Positions 43,056-50,917 of a stretch of 64,000 nt of DNA are shown in pieces. Location of the stretch: positions 1-64,000 of the forward strand of contig JACQWO010000015.1 of the NCBI GenBank assembly GCA_016209225.1. Direction: 5' to 3'. This stretch comes from Desulfobacterales bacterium. Lineage in GTDB: Bacteria; Desulfobacterota; UBA8473. Position 1 is the first letter of the stretch, and each line of letters begins with the position of its first letter. The notes under the pieces were generated by a model. That model searched no databases, was not told the origin of the DNA, and saw only the letters and a list, made by a program, of their open reading frames with translations. Position numbers and translations under genes: made by a program.

Positions 43056-43245
43056 CGAGAGCTTTGAAGAAGTACCCCTGAGAGTGAATTCATAGATTTT
43101 TTGGGGAACCCAGCTTAGCGAGCGGAATGTAGAAAATTCACATGTTTGAGCACAAAGGGCGAGTTTGTGAATTTCCAATGAAGCGAGCTTAGATGGGTCA
43201 AAAAATGGATGCTGAAGCGAAAAGGGGTAGTTTTTCAAAGCTCTC
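43056..43245. repeat. T3-type long palindrome (copy 2)
   Basis: Close relative of 17043-17230, with the same outer arms (GAGAGCTTTGAAGAAGTACC and GGTAGTTTTTCAAAGCTCTC). It is flanked on both sides by CAGGATGAG, which suggests a target duplication or longer element ends; TTTTCATTTTTCAGGATGA also occurs at 52915-52928 and, inverted, at 61704. Confidence 0.85.
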
Positions 43246-43253
43246 AGGATGAG

Positions 43254-43442
43254 CTACTTAGCTTTATTTTCGAATTTATCTTCCATTATCTGATGAAATA
43301 GTTTAACGGCTTTATCCATCTGACTTTTTGAAAAGTATTTAGCCCTTTCGTGAAAATACTGACAGGCAGAATAGCGTATCCTAAAATCCGACACATCCTT
43401 CTCAATTGATTCAATCTCTTTAATAAAATCATCTTCTTTCAT
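43254..43442 (-). CDS. Small hypothetical protein
   Basis: A 62-residue, highly charged helical protein (MKEDDFIKEIESIEKDVSDF; later MDKAVKLFHQIMEDKF). No family is recognised. AGGAG lies about ten bases before the ATG, and codon composition looks like that of real genes here. It lies alone between a T3 repeat and a palindromic terminator. Confidence 0.5.
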   Translation of the reverse strand: MKEDDFIKEIESIEKDVSDFRIRYSACQYFHERAKYFSKSQMDKAVKLFHQIMEDKFENKAK

Positions 43443-43469
43443 CTAAAGATAGCTCCTGTTTCAGAAATC

Positions 43470-43575
43470 CAAATGTCAAAATGTCAAAATGTCAGAATTT
43501 TTGTTTCTATCATTTGAACTTTGGGCTTGATTTGACATTTGAGCTTTGTCATTTGTCATTTATATCAAGCTTGAT
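43470..43575. repeat. Palindromic word repeat (AATGTCAAAATGTC)
   Basis: AATGTCAAAATGTCAAAATG on the left faces TTTGACATTTGAGCTTTGTC and CATTTGTCATTT on the right, so the segment folds into a long AT-rich hairpin. It lies downstream of the CBS-domain gene and may terminate it. Confidence 0.7.
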
Positions 43576-43642
43576 TTAAACTCTCACTATTTTCATGCTT
43601 CTTTGAGGCCCAGAGGGTCGGAGGGGTTCACCTACGTTGATT

Positions 43643-44284
43643 TTATCCACTTACTACCGATACTACCACATAGCCATTATCCTCAATAGCTTTGGCGATA
43701 GGGTTTATATCATCCGTATCCAGACGAAAATAGTAAATCCTTTTCTCCTTTCCTTCATGGGGTGACATACCAACGCTTATAATCTCAGCGCCATTTTCTC
43801 TGATTATTTTAGAGACATTTTGGAATGCTTCAGCATCTTCACCTAAAGCTACATCTACCCTTGAACTGTACTTAATAACCCCCATAATCTCTATAAATAC
43901 CTCTAATATATCGGTTCCTGTAATCATCCCAACCAGCTTATCACCTTCCACAACAGGCAGTCCTCCAATCTTATAATGCTGGAGAAGTGTTGCTGCCTCT
44001 TCTACGTCGGTCTGTGGAGTAACTGTAATAGTGCCTTTTGTCATAATCTCACCCACAGTAGAGAATTTTGATGTAAAATAGTATGTCTGTTCTGCTCCTT
44101 CAGATTTTGACGGTATTAAAACCTGGCGAAGATCAGTATTCGTTATGATTCCTACGAGTTTTCCGCCGTCTAATACAGGGATATGACGTATTTTTTTGGA
44201 CTTCATGAGTTCAAAAGCCTTCTTAACATCGTCCTTAATATTAATTGTTATAACTTTCCCCGATATTATGTCTCCCACTAACAT
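43643..44284 (-). CDS. CBS-domain pair with C-terminal ACT-like domain
   Basis: A 213-residue protein. Two CBS motifs cover residues 1-135 (MKSKKIRHIPVLDGGKLVGI with ITNTDLRQ; then IGGLPVVEGDKLVGMITGTD). Residues 140-213 look like an ACT-type ligand domain (VDVALGEDAEAFQNVSKIIR, YYFRLDTDDINPIAKAIEDN). CBS pairs bind adenosyl nucleotides; AcuB-like proteins have this layout. No partner gene is adjacent. A strong promoter precedes it. Confidence 0.87.
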   Translation of the reverse strand: MLVGDIISGKVITINIKDDVKKAFELMKSKKIRHIPVLDGGKLVGIITNTDLRQVLIPSKSEGAEQTYYFTSKFSTVGEIMTKGTITVTPQTDVEEAATLLQHYKIGGLPVVEGDKLVGMITGTDILEVFIEIMGVIKYSSRVDVALGEDAEAFQNVSKIIRENGAEIISVGMSPHEGKEKRIYYFRLDTDDINPIAKAIEDNGYVVVSVVSG

Positions 44285-44356
44285 GACAGTTACCTCACTA
44301 TCTTAAGTTTTGTTATTTATCTTTCTAGCGTCTCTGGTCTCTGTTGCTGTTGTGAT

Positions 44357-44385
44357 ATTTTATTCTAATGGCTATATTTTGTCAA
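44357..44385 (-). promoter_or_regulatory. Promoter of the CBS-domain gene
   Basis: Minus-strand TTGACA (44380-44385), a 17-bp spacer and TAAAAT (44357-44362), about 70 bases before the start codon; a close match to the sigma-70 consensus. Confidence 0.7.
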
Positions 44386-44511
44386 TGCTTATAAAATCTT
44401 TGCTGCTTGACATAGAAGGCAAAATCTTTTAGAATCTTTCTGAAATTCTTAGATCAAATCTGCCTTTCTAGTGGTTTGCCTCATAAATATAGCGGCAACA
44501 GAGTACTTAAC

Positions 44512-44553
44512 AACAGCGCACTTAAGTGCGCTGTTTAAGGGGACATTCCACTA
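44512..44553. repeat. Intergenic palindrome with conserved flank (copy 2)
   Basis: Perfect 24-bp palindrome AACAGCGCACTT-AAGTGCGCTGTT (44512-44535), then TTAAGGGGACATTCCACTA. Same element as 1458-1500, in the same orientation, again upstream of a plus-strand gene. The rest of the gap 44285-44584 holds the CBS promoter. Confidence 0.75.
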
Positions 44554-44584
44554 AATAGGATTCAGCAAGAAAGATGAGGTTAAT

Positions 44585-45178
44585 ATGACTCCCTTAGGAA
44601 TAGCCCTTGTTGTCTTTGCCTACCTTTTTGGATCCATACCTACGGGCGTTATCCTTTCCGGATATTTTGGTAAAATAGACATCAGAAAGGAAGGCAGCGG
44701 AAATATAGGAGCAACCAATGTATACAGAACTCTGGGAAAGACGCTGGGAGCATTAACCCTTTTAGGGGATGTATTAAAGGGAATGATCCCTGTAATTATT
44801 GCCATCTGGCTATTGAAATCAGAGGGCTGGATAGGTCTAACAGCCCTTTCAGCCTTCATAGGTCATATCTACCCAGTCTTCCTGAAGTTCAAGGGGGGCA
44901 AAGGAATAGCTACAACCCTGGGTGTCTTCGTAATCATTGTTCCGTGGGCTATTCTATTGGCTTTTCTCGCGTTTGCAGGCACGGTCTACAAATGGCGATA
45001 TGTATCTCTTGGCTCAATGGTAGCCGCAGTAAGTCTCCCTATCTGGATCATTCTACTATCCTATTCAAATATCTACACGATTTATAGTATTATTATAGCC
45101 TGTTTAGTAGTTTACCGGCATAAAGAAAATATTCAACGACTAATCAAGGGAGAAGAATCGAAAATGGGAGGGGAATAG
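44585..45178 (+). CDS. plsY: Glycerol-3-phosphate acyltransferase PlsY
   Basis: A 197-residue inner-membrane enzyme with about five helices that makes lysophosphatidic acid from acyl-phosphate. Family motifs: LFGSIPTGVILSGYFGKIDI, RKEGSGNIGATNVYRTLGK and the third loop FLKFKGGKGIATTLGVF. AGATGAGGTTAAT precedes the start. It is followed 18 bases later by gcvH. Confidence 0.97.
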   Translation: MTPLGIALVVFAYLFGSIPTGVILSGYFGKIDIRKEGSGNIGATNVYRTLGKTLGALTLLGDVLKGMIPVIIAIWLLKSEGWIGLTALSAFIGHIYPVFLKFKGGKGIATTLGVFVIIVPWAILLAFLAFAGTVYKWRYVSLGSMVAAVSLPIWIILLSYSNIYTIYSIIIACLVVYRHKENIQRLIKGEESKMGGE

Positions 45179-45196
45179 CGTGAAAGGAGCATATAT

Positions 45197-45583
45197 ATGA
45201 ATCTTCCAGAGGAGTTGAAATACGCTAAGGAACATGAGTGGGCAAAGTTTGAAAAGAGCTATGTTACCATAGGAATTACCGATTTCGCTCAGAGTCAACT
45301 TGGAGAAGTAGTATACATCGAACTCCCGGCAAAGGGAACACACGTACAGAAAAACAAACCCTTTGGCATAATAGAATCGGTAAAGGCAGTCTCTGATCTG
45401 TATTCTCCTGTGAGTGGTGAGGTAACAGAAGTGAATAGCGGATTAGAAGAATCCCCGGAAATAGTGAATGATGACCCTTATGGGGAAGGATGGATGATAA
45501 AGATCATGCCTTCAGATAAATCTGAACTGGATACCCTCCTTTCCGCTAAGGAATACGAGGAGTTTTTAAAAGAGGAAAAGTAG
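45197..45583 (+). CDS. gcvH: Glycine cleavage system H protein (lipoyl carrier)
   Basis: A 128-residue lipoyl-domain protein. The lipoylated lysine is in GIIESVKAVSDLYSPVSG; the ending NDDPYGEGWMIKIMPSDKSE is that of GcvH. It normally shuttles aminomethyl groups between the P and T proteins, but none of the other gcv genes is in the window. It may serve a remote glycine cleavage system or act as lipoyl donor. AAAGGAG precedes the ATG. Confidence 0.95.
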   Translation: MNLPEELKYAKEHEWAKFEKSYVTIGITDFAQSQLGEVVYIELPAKGTHVQKNKPFGIIESVKAVSDLYSPVSGEVTEVNSGLEESPEIVNDDPYGEGWMIKIMPSDKSELDTLLSAKEYEEFLKEEK

Positions 45584-45601
45584 GAGCACGATGCATCGTG
45601 C
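45584..45601 (+). terminator. Palindrome after gcvH
   Basis: GCACGATGCATCGTGC (about 45586-45601) is a perfect palindrome immediately 3' of the gcvH stop. It lacks a strong T-tract, so termination is only possible. Confidence 0.45.
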
Positions 45602-45734
45602 CGTTAAATATATAGTATAGGAATTTCCATTTTAAATAACTTTAGGCACTTTAAACTTTAGCTCACTTTAGGCACTTAACTTGAATTTTATCTCTCTGTT
45701 CCGTTACCATCGAGGATGGGAGGAAGATAACCAC

Positions 45735-45871
45735 ATGGTAAATCCTGATAAAAAAACCCCGTTAGACTGGTTACATTATTGGCCATTATATTACTTGTAT
45801 TCTTTGCAACAGTGTTTTATAGTATCGATTCGAAGACAGTAAACTCATACAAATCCTGTATAAAAGGATAG
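45735..45871 (+). pseudogene. Small membrane protein gene broken by a frameshift
   Basis: An ATG behind GGGAGGAAGATA starts MVNPDKKTPL; after a shift by one base near 45766 the frame reads LVTLLAIILLVFFATVFYS and ends SCIKG-stop at 45871. Together they would make a 45-residue single-span membrane protein. As written, the ATG frame stops after 36 codons without a clear helix. A sequencing error is also possible. Confidence 0.4.
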
Positions 45872-46125
45872 TAACTACTCAGCGACAGATTCACACAGAT
45901 GAACGCAGATAGGTTTAAATACAAAGAAATCACAGATATTATTCGCAGTTCGCACCCTTGGACCCTGCACATGAAGCTCAATTAATCAATTACTTGAAGG
46001 CAACAAATATTGAAGTTGGCTTATTATTGAATTTCGGCAGAAAACCAGAATTCAAAAGATTTGTATACGATAATAAAAGAAAAATATCAGTGATGATCAG
46101 CGTAGATCGGTGGCTGAGTAGTTAC
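45871..46125. repeat. T1-type element carrying GxxExxY-protein remnants
   Basis: Ends GTAACTACTCAG (45871-45882) and CTGAGTAGTTAC (46114-46125) are exact complements. Directly inside the left end is ACAGATTCACACAGATGAAC and inside the right end ATCAGCGTAGATCGGTGG, words that recur in the T1 cluster at 48600-48775. The 255-bp interior holds the pseudogene described separately. Confidence 0.8.
45899..46119 (+). pseudogene. GxxExxY-family protein, internally deleted
   Basis: The start MNADRFKYKEITDIIRS matches the N-terminus of GxxExxY proteins; in another frame from about 45955 follow HEAQLINYLKATNIEVGLLL and FGRKPEFKRFVYDN, their usual C-terminus. The central catalytic-like region is missing. 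The remnant is bounded by the two T1 ends. A longer open frame continues to 46281 but past here it is only an overlap with the TPM gene. Confidence 0.65.
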
Positions 46126-46147
46126 TATAAAAGGATAATACGAACAA

Positions 46148-46939
46148 ATGAAAAAAAACCTCTTCTTAAAAAATGCAGGCCGGCTAAGATTTTTATCCCT
46201 TATATGCGGGTTAATCTTATTGGCCAACTTGGGTACTGCCAAAGCGGAGACAAAATACCCAAAGCCCACAGGGGCAGTTAATGACTTTGCCGGTGTTATC
46301 TCTCCGGATTACGAAAGAAAGATGGAATCATTGTCTCATGAGGTTTTGGAAAAGACAGGAACCTCGATTGTCGTAGCCACCATGGAGACTATCGGGGATA
46401 ACGACCCTGATGATTATGCCAACAGGTTATATGGTGACTGGGGTATCGGAAAGAAAGGGGAAGACAAAGGAGTCCTGATTTTTCTTGCTGTCAGGGAAAG
46501 GAGGGTCAGGATTGAGACGGGATACGGGGTGGAAGGTATTCTCCCTGACGGACTCGTGGGCGAGATTCTCGACAAATACGTAACCCCTCTTCTTAAAACC
46601 GGAGATTATGGCAAGGGGCTTGCAAACGCCATGATCGCCGTATCGGCTGTTGTCGCAAAGGCGGCGGATGTTTCCCTGACGGGGAGTCCTACCATCAGTC
46701 AGCCGGTAACAAAAAGAGCAAGACGGGGCGGCAGTTTGTTCCCCCTGCTTCTTCTGCTCTTCATCATGATTCCCCTCCTCGGTACAAGGCAGGGACGGGC
46801 CATACTTCCCCTGCTTCTCCTGATGTTTTTAAGTGGCGGTGGCAGAGGAGGTGGAAGCGGATTTGGAAGCTTTGGCGGCGGTTTCGGTGGGTTTGGCGGC
46901 GGCATGAGTGGTGGTGGTGGAAGCGGCCGCAGCTTCTAA
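46148..46939 (+). CDS. TPM-domain membrane protein (YgcG-like)
   Basis: A 263-residue protein. A signal or anchor segment (residues about 12-34) is followed by the TPM domain (VNDFAGVISPDYERKMESL, DKGVLIFLAVRERRVRIETG, GYGVEGILPDGLVGEILD), then two hydrophobic stretches (about 197-230) and a glycine-rich tail ending GGGMSGGGGSGRSF. TPM proteins are often encoded with LemA proteins, as here (LemA is two genes downstream), in an envelope function that remains undefined. Confidence 0.9.
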   Translation: MKKNLFLKNAGRLRFLSLICGLILLANLGTAKAETKYPKPTGAVNDFAGVISPDYERKMESLSHEVLEKTGTSIVVATMETIGDNDPDDYANRLYGDWGIGKKGEDKGVLIFLAVRERRVRIETGYGVEGILPDGLVGEILDKYVTPLLKTGDYGKGLANAMIAVSAVVAKAADVSLTGSPTISQPVTKRARRGGSLFPLLLLLFIMIPLLGTRQGRAILPLLLLMFLSGGGRGGGSGFGSFGGGFGGFGGGMSGGGGSGRSF

Positions 46940-46963
46940 AAGGCAAAAAAAGGAGATGGAGCG

Positions 46964-47695
46964 ATGGTAAGAATACCAAAGGATCCTAAGGAGATATTTA
47001 AAGAAATAACAGAGGATTACCAGAGAATCTTTGGTAATGACCTTCTGTCTATAGCCCTCTATGGCAGTGGAGCTACTGGAGATTATGTACCAAAAAAATC
47101 CGATTTGAACTTTCTGATAGTTCTAACTGAAGAGGGGATAAATACCTTAGAGAAGGCTTTTAAGGTTGTATCAAAGTGGCGGAAAAGGAAGGTAAGTATC
47201 CCTCTCTTTTTAACAAAGTCTTATATAACATCTTCCCTTGACACGTTTCCTGTCGAATTCTTGAATATGAAGTTGAACCATACATTAGTCTTTGGAGAAG
47301 ACGTGCTCGCGAACCTCTCTTTTGAAAAAGGAGACCTGAGGGTACAGTGTGAAAGAGAATTGAAGGCGAAACTCCTTCACTTGAGGAAAGGATACCTGGA
47401 AACCTCTCAAAGAGCAGTAAATATACGACTCCTTATAGCTCACTCAATCCCGGCATTCATCGCCATATTCAGGGCATTACTCTGTCTAAAAGACATAGAA
47501 GTGCCTGCCAAAAGAGAAGAGACAGTCTCTCGTGTCTGTGAAGAATTCGATCTGGACCATGGGCTATTTTCAACCCTCCTCAGTGTTAAGGATAGGGAAA
47601 AGAGATTGTCAAAAGGAGAAATGGATTGGTTAATACAGAGATACATAAGTGAGGTAAGACGGCTCTCGTCAATTGTCGATAAGATGGATATGTGA
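46964..47695 (+). CDS. Nucleotidyltransferase-fold protein with altered active site
   Basis: A 243-residue protein. Residues 30-55 (ALYGSGATGDYVPKKSDLNFLIVL) are a pol-beta nucleotidyltransferase core with the GS motif at 34-35. The two catalytic aspartates normally read SDxDxLV; here the second is asparagine (D47, N49), so transferase activity may be lost or changed. The rest is helical (MNT/HEPN-like). It is inserted between the TPM and LemA genes. GGAGATGGAGCG precedes the ATG. Confidence 0.75.
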   Translation: MVRIPKDPKEIFKEITEDYQRIFGNDLLSIALYGSGATGDYVPKKSDLNFLIVLTEEGINTLEKAFKVVSKWRKRKVSIPLFLTKSYITSSLDTFPVEFLNMKLNHTLVFGEDVLANLSFEKGDLRVQCERELKAKLLHLRKGYLETSQRAVNIRLLIAHSIPAFIAIFRALLCLKDIEVPAKREETVSRVCEEFDLDHGLFSTLLSVKDREKRLSKGEMDWLIQRYISEVRRLSSIVDKMDM

Positions 47696-47778
47696 TCCAG
47701 ACATTAAGACTATAGACATCAGACATTAGGCTGAAGGCTGAATAGTTACAACTAATCTTAGTTTAACAGGAGGAAAAA

Positions 47779-48354
47779 ATGACTAAAACAGGTAAGATAT
47801 CGCTTATAGTAATAGCAATCATAGCAATCTTTCTTATCTCAACCTATTCTTTTGTAAAGGGGACGTATAATAGATTCGTAACCCTCGAAGAAGGAATAAA
47901 AGGGGCGTGGGCTCAGGTGGAAAATCAGCTTCAGAGACGCTATGATCTAATCCCTAATTATGTGGAAACCGTAAAGGGCTATGCTAAACATGAAAGAGAG
48001 GTCTTAATCCAGGTAACTGAGGCCAGAGCGAGCGTTGGAGGAGCAAAAACCGTCCAGGATAAAATTCAGGCAAATAACCAATTATCCACGGCTTTAAGCA
48101 GGCTCTTGGTAGTTGTAGAAAGGTATCCCGATTTAAAGGCCAACCAAAACTTCATCCGCCTACAGGATGAACTTGCTGGAACCGAAAACAGGATTGCCGT
48201 AGAACGAATGAGATATAACGAGGCGGTCAAGGTATTCAACATCAGGATAAGATCATTTCCAGACAACATTCTGGCAAACATGTTTGGTTTTAAAGAGGCA
48301 GCCTTCTTTAAGACTCCGGAAGAGGCAAAGGCAGCCCCCAAAGTAAAATTCTAA
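47779..48354 (+). CDS. LemA family protein
   Basis: A 191-residue protein with one N-terminal membrane helix (residues 7-27) and a long antiparallel helical bundle: EGIKGAWAQVENQLQRRYDL, IPNYVETVKGYAKHE, LSRLLVVVERYPDLKANQNF and the ending IRSFPDNILANMFGFKE. This is the standard LemA signature. The gene has a strong AGGAGG. Co-occurrence with a TPM protein is typical; the molecular role is not established. Confidence 0.95.
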   Translation: MTKTGKISLIVIAIIAIFLISTYSFVKGTYNRFVTLEEGIKGAWAQVENQLQRRYDLIPNYVETVKGYAKHEREVLIQVTEARASVGGAKTVQDKIQANNQLSTALSRLLVVVERYPDLKANQNFIRLQDELAGTENRIAVERMRYNEAVKVFNIRIRSFPDNILANMFGFKEAAFFKTPEEAKAAPKVKF

Positions 48355-48442
48355 AACTACTCAGGTTGTCAGGTTCACAGTTCACGGTTGGTTGCTCTAA
48401 CCTTGAACCGTGAACCCTGGAACCTTGAACCTGAGCAGTTGC
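48355..48442. repeat. T1-type palindromic element (CAGGTTCACGGTT interior)
   Basis: Ends AACTACTCAGG (48355-48365) and CCTGAGCAGTT (about 48430-48440) frame inverted words CAGGTTCACAGTTCACGGTT and AACCGTGAACCCTGG. Close relative of 10494-10580. Confidence 0.8.
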
Positions 48443-48599
48443 TGAAGAACTATGGACAAAAGGTCAGGAGAGTTTGAGAATACTCCAGGGGCTAATTTCT
48501 TACATAGAAAAGTCTGATGTCTAAAGTCTTGAGTCCAGTGTCTGAATTGCAGATCCAGGACATTTTATCTTGACTTTTCAAAACAAAGTAAAATAAAAT

Positions 48600-48775
48600 G
48601 TAACTACTCAGCCGCCGATCTACGCCGATCATCACTGATATTTTTTCTTAACTGCTTAGGTTCAAAGTTCCGGGGTTCACGGTTCAAGGTTAATGAAGTC
48701 GTAAAATAAGCTTCATGAAAACTTCTAAGAATACTATCTGTGTTCATCTGTGTGAATCTGTGGCTGAATAGTAAC
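48600..48775. repeat. Composite T1 cluster
   Basis: Two left-type ends (GTAACTACTCAG at 48600-48611, TTAACTGCTTAGG at 48649-48660) and one right-type end (CTGAATAGTAAC, 48764-48775). Interiors carry GATCTACGCCGATCATCAC, GGTTCACGGTTCAAGG and TCTGTGTTCATCTGTGTGAA. The first and third are the flanks of the element at 45871-46125, here inverted. The gap 48443-48599 has no gene. Confidence 0.75.
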
Positions 48776-48830
48776 AATAAAATAGCCTCTTTAAAAAAGT
48801 CGCCATTCATTGTCTTGAAAAGGAGATTTC

Positions 48831-50906
48831 ATGAAAAAGCTCGAGGTGCATAAACTTAGGAATATAGGTATCGCAGCCCACGGTGGAGCCGGTAAAACTT
48901 CCCTAGCAGAAGCAATGCTTTTCAATGCAAAAATGACTGACCGTATGGGAAGGGTTGATAATGGAACTTCGGTAATGGATTATGAACCTGAAGAGATAAA
49001 GAGGAAAATTACTATCAGCTCATCCCTGCACCATTTTGATTGGGAAAAACACAACGTAAATATAATAGACACTCCTGGAGATACAAATTTCAGCAACGAC
49101 GCCAAAAACTCTCTATATGTGGCAGATGGGGCGGTAGTGGTTATTGATGCAATCTCAGGCATAAAAGTACAGACTGAAAGGCTCTGGCAGTATTGTGATG
49201 ACTTCAGACTTCCCAGGATAATCTTCATAAATAAGATGGACAGGGAAAGGGCATCTTATTCCAACCTCCTTGATAATATAAATAAAATTCTTGGAAAGAA
49301 AGCTGTAATTACTCATATCCCGATCGGTGCCGAAGAGTCCTTTAGAGGTCTTGTAGATCTGATGAAGATGAAAGCCCTGGTTTATGAAAACGACGGCAGT
49401 GGAAACTATACTGAAGAAGAAATCCCTGAAGAACTCAGTGAGGAGGCTCTAAATCTGAGGGGAAAGATGATAGAAGATATAGCAGAGACATCAGATAAGT
49501 TATTAGAGAAGTATTTAGAAGGTGAAGGTCTGAGCTATGAAGACATATATCAGGGGTTGAAGGAGGGGACACTTGATATGAAGTTCGTCCCTGTAATATG
49601 TGGTTCAGCCCTGAAAAACATTGGAATTCAACCCCTGATGGATGAGATTGTTCACTGTCTCCCTTCCCCACTGGAAAAGGGGGACCACAAAGGCAAAAAT
49701 TTCCTCACAAAGGCGGAAGATGTCCGCAAGCCCGATGAGGAAGAGCCCTTCTCTGCCCTGGTTTTCAAGACAATAGCTGACCCGTATATAGGAAAATTAA
49801 CATTATTTCGTATATATTCCGGTACGCTGAACTCTGATTCAACGGCATACAATTCTTCCAGGAAAGTAAAAGAAAGAATTGGACAGATATTCCGGATAGA
49901 AGGGAAAAGTCAAAAACCAATAGACTCTGCCGGTGTTGGCGAGTTAGTGGCAATAGCAAAACTTAAAGATACCAGTACGGGAAACAGCCTCTGCGATGAA
50001 AATGCCCCTATAATCTTTGAAGGAGTCACCCCTTCACCACCGATAATATCTTTTGCTATTGAGCCAAAGACCAAGGGAGATGAAGAAAAGGCTACTATAT
50101 CCTTAAATAAGCTTACAGAGGAGGACCCCACCATCAGAATACATCGAGATGAACATACCAAAGAAATCATACTATCAGGAATGGGACAGGTTCATTTAGA
50201 GGTTATTTTGGAGAAGTTAAAGAGAAAATTCGGCGTAGAGGTAGGGTTAAAATCGCCTAAAGTTCCTTATAAGGAGACAATCCGTGGAAAAGCAAAGGTC
50301 CAGGGAAAATACAAGAAACAGTCCGGAGGGAGAGGACAGTATGGAGATGCATGGTTAGAAGTGGAACCCATGCCCAGAGGAGCAGGTTTTGAATTCGCTG
50401 ATAAGATAGTGGGGGGCGTAATCCCGAGACAGTATATCCCGGCAGTAGAGAAGGGGATTATTGAGACCATGAATGAAGGTGTACTGGCAGGATGCCCGGT
50501 AGTAGATGTTAAAGCCTCATTGGTCTTTGGATCTTTCCATACTGTGGACTCATCTGAGATGGCATTTAAGATAGCCGGTTCCATGGCATTTAAGAAAGCA
50601 ACCCTGGAAGCCGGTCCGGTTCTGTTAGAGCCTATCATGAGTATGAATATTATCGTTCCGGATGAAAACATGGGCGATATTATTGGAGACTTAAACAGCA
50701 GGAGAGGTAAGGTCTTAGGTGTAGAAGGAGCAGCTAATAGCCAAGTAATAAGAGCTCATGTTCCCATGGCTGAGGTCTTAACGTATGCCCCTGATTTGAG
50801 TTCAATGACAGGAGATAGAGGAACGTTTACTATAGAGTTCTCTCATTATGAGGAAGCGCCGGCCCATATCAGCGAAAAGGTTGTCACAGCCGCTAAAAAA
50901 CAGTGA
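48831..50906 (+). CDS. Elongation factor G-like GTPase (EF-G2 type)
   Basis: A 691-residue translational GTPase with all five EF-G domains. The P-loop is AAHGGAGKTS (residues 15-24) in place of the canonical AHxDxGKTT; switch II is NIIDTPGDTNF (not DTPGHVDF), and NKMD is present. Such EF-G-like paralogues occur beside a housekeeping EF-G and may act in recycling or special elongation. The altered switch motif argues against its being the main translocase. A single-gene unit. Confidence 0.92.
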   Translation: MKKLEVHKLRNIGIAAHGGAGKTSLAEAMLFNAKMTDRMGRVDNGTSVMDYEPEEIKRKITISSSLHHFDWEKHNVNIIDTPGDTNFSNDAKNSLYVADGAVVVIDAISGIKVQTERLWQYCDDFRLPRIIFINKMDRERASYSNLLDNINKILGKKAVITHIPIGAEESFRGLVDLMKMKALVYENDGSGNYTEEEIPEELSEEALNLRGKMIEDIAETSDKLLEKYLEGEGLSYEDIYQGLKEGTLDMKFVPVICGSALKNIGIQPLMDEIVHCLPSPLEKGDHKGKNFLTKAEDVRKPDEEEPFSALVFKTIADPYIGKLTLFRIYSGTLNSDSTAYNSSRKVKERIGQIFRIEGKSQKPIDSAGVGELVAIAKLKDTSTGNSLCDENAPIIFEGVTPSPPIISFAIEPKTKGDEEKATISLNKLTEEDPTIRIHRDEHTKEIILSGMGQVHLEVILEKLKRKFGVEVGLKSPKVPYKETIRGKAKVQGKYKKQSGGRGQYGDAWLEVEPMPRGAGFEFADKIVGGVIPRQYIPAVEKGIIETMNEGVLAGCPVVDVKASLVFGSFHTVDSSEMAFKIAGSMAFKKATLEAGPVLLEPIMSMNIIVPDENMGDIIGDLNSRRGKVLGVEGAANSQVIRAHVPMAEVLTYAPDLSSMTGDRGTFTIEFSHYEEAPAHISEKVVTAAKKQ

Positions 50907-50917
50907 CACAGGATGTT

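Noticed and set aside
45958-46281. 107-codon open frame as a real gene
   Set aside because: Its start is the C-terminal part of a GxxExxY protein and its end overlaps the signal peptide of the TPM gene; it is a pseudogene remnant.
46699-46979. Proline-rich antisense frames over the glycine-rich TPM tail
   Set aside because: They are complements of GGN codons and are explained by the sense gene.
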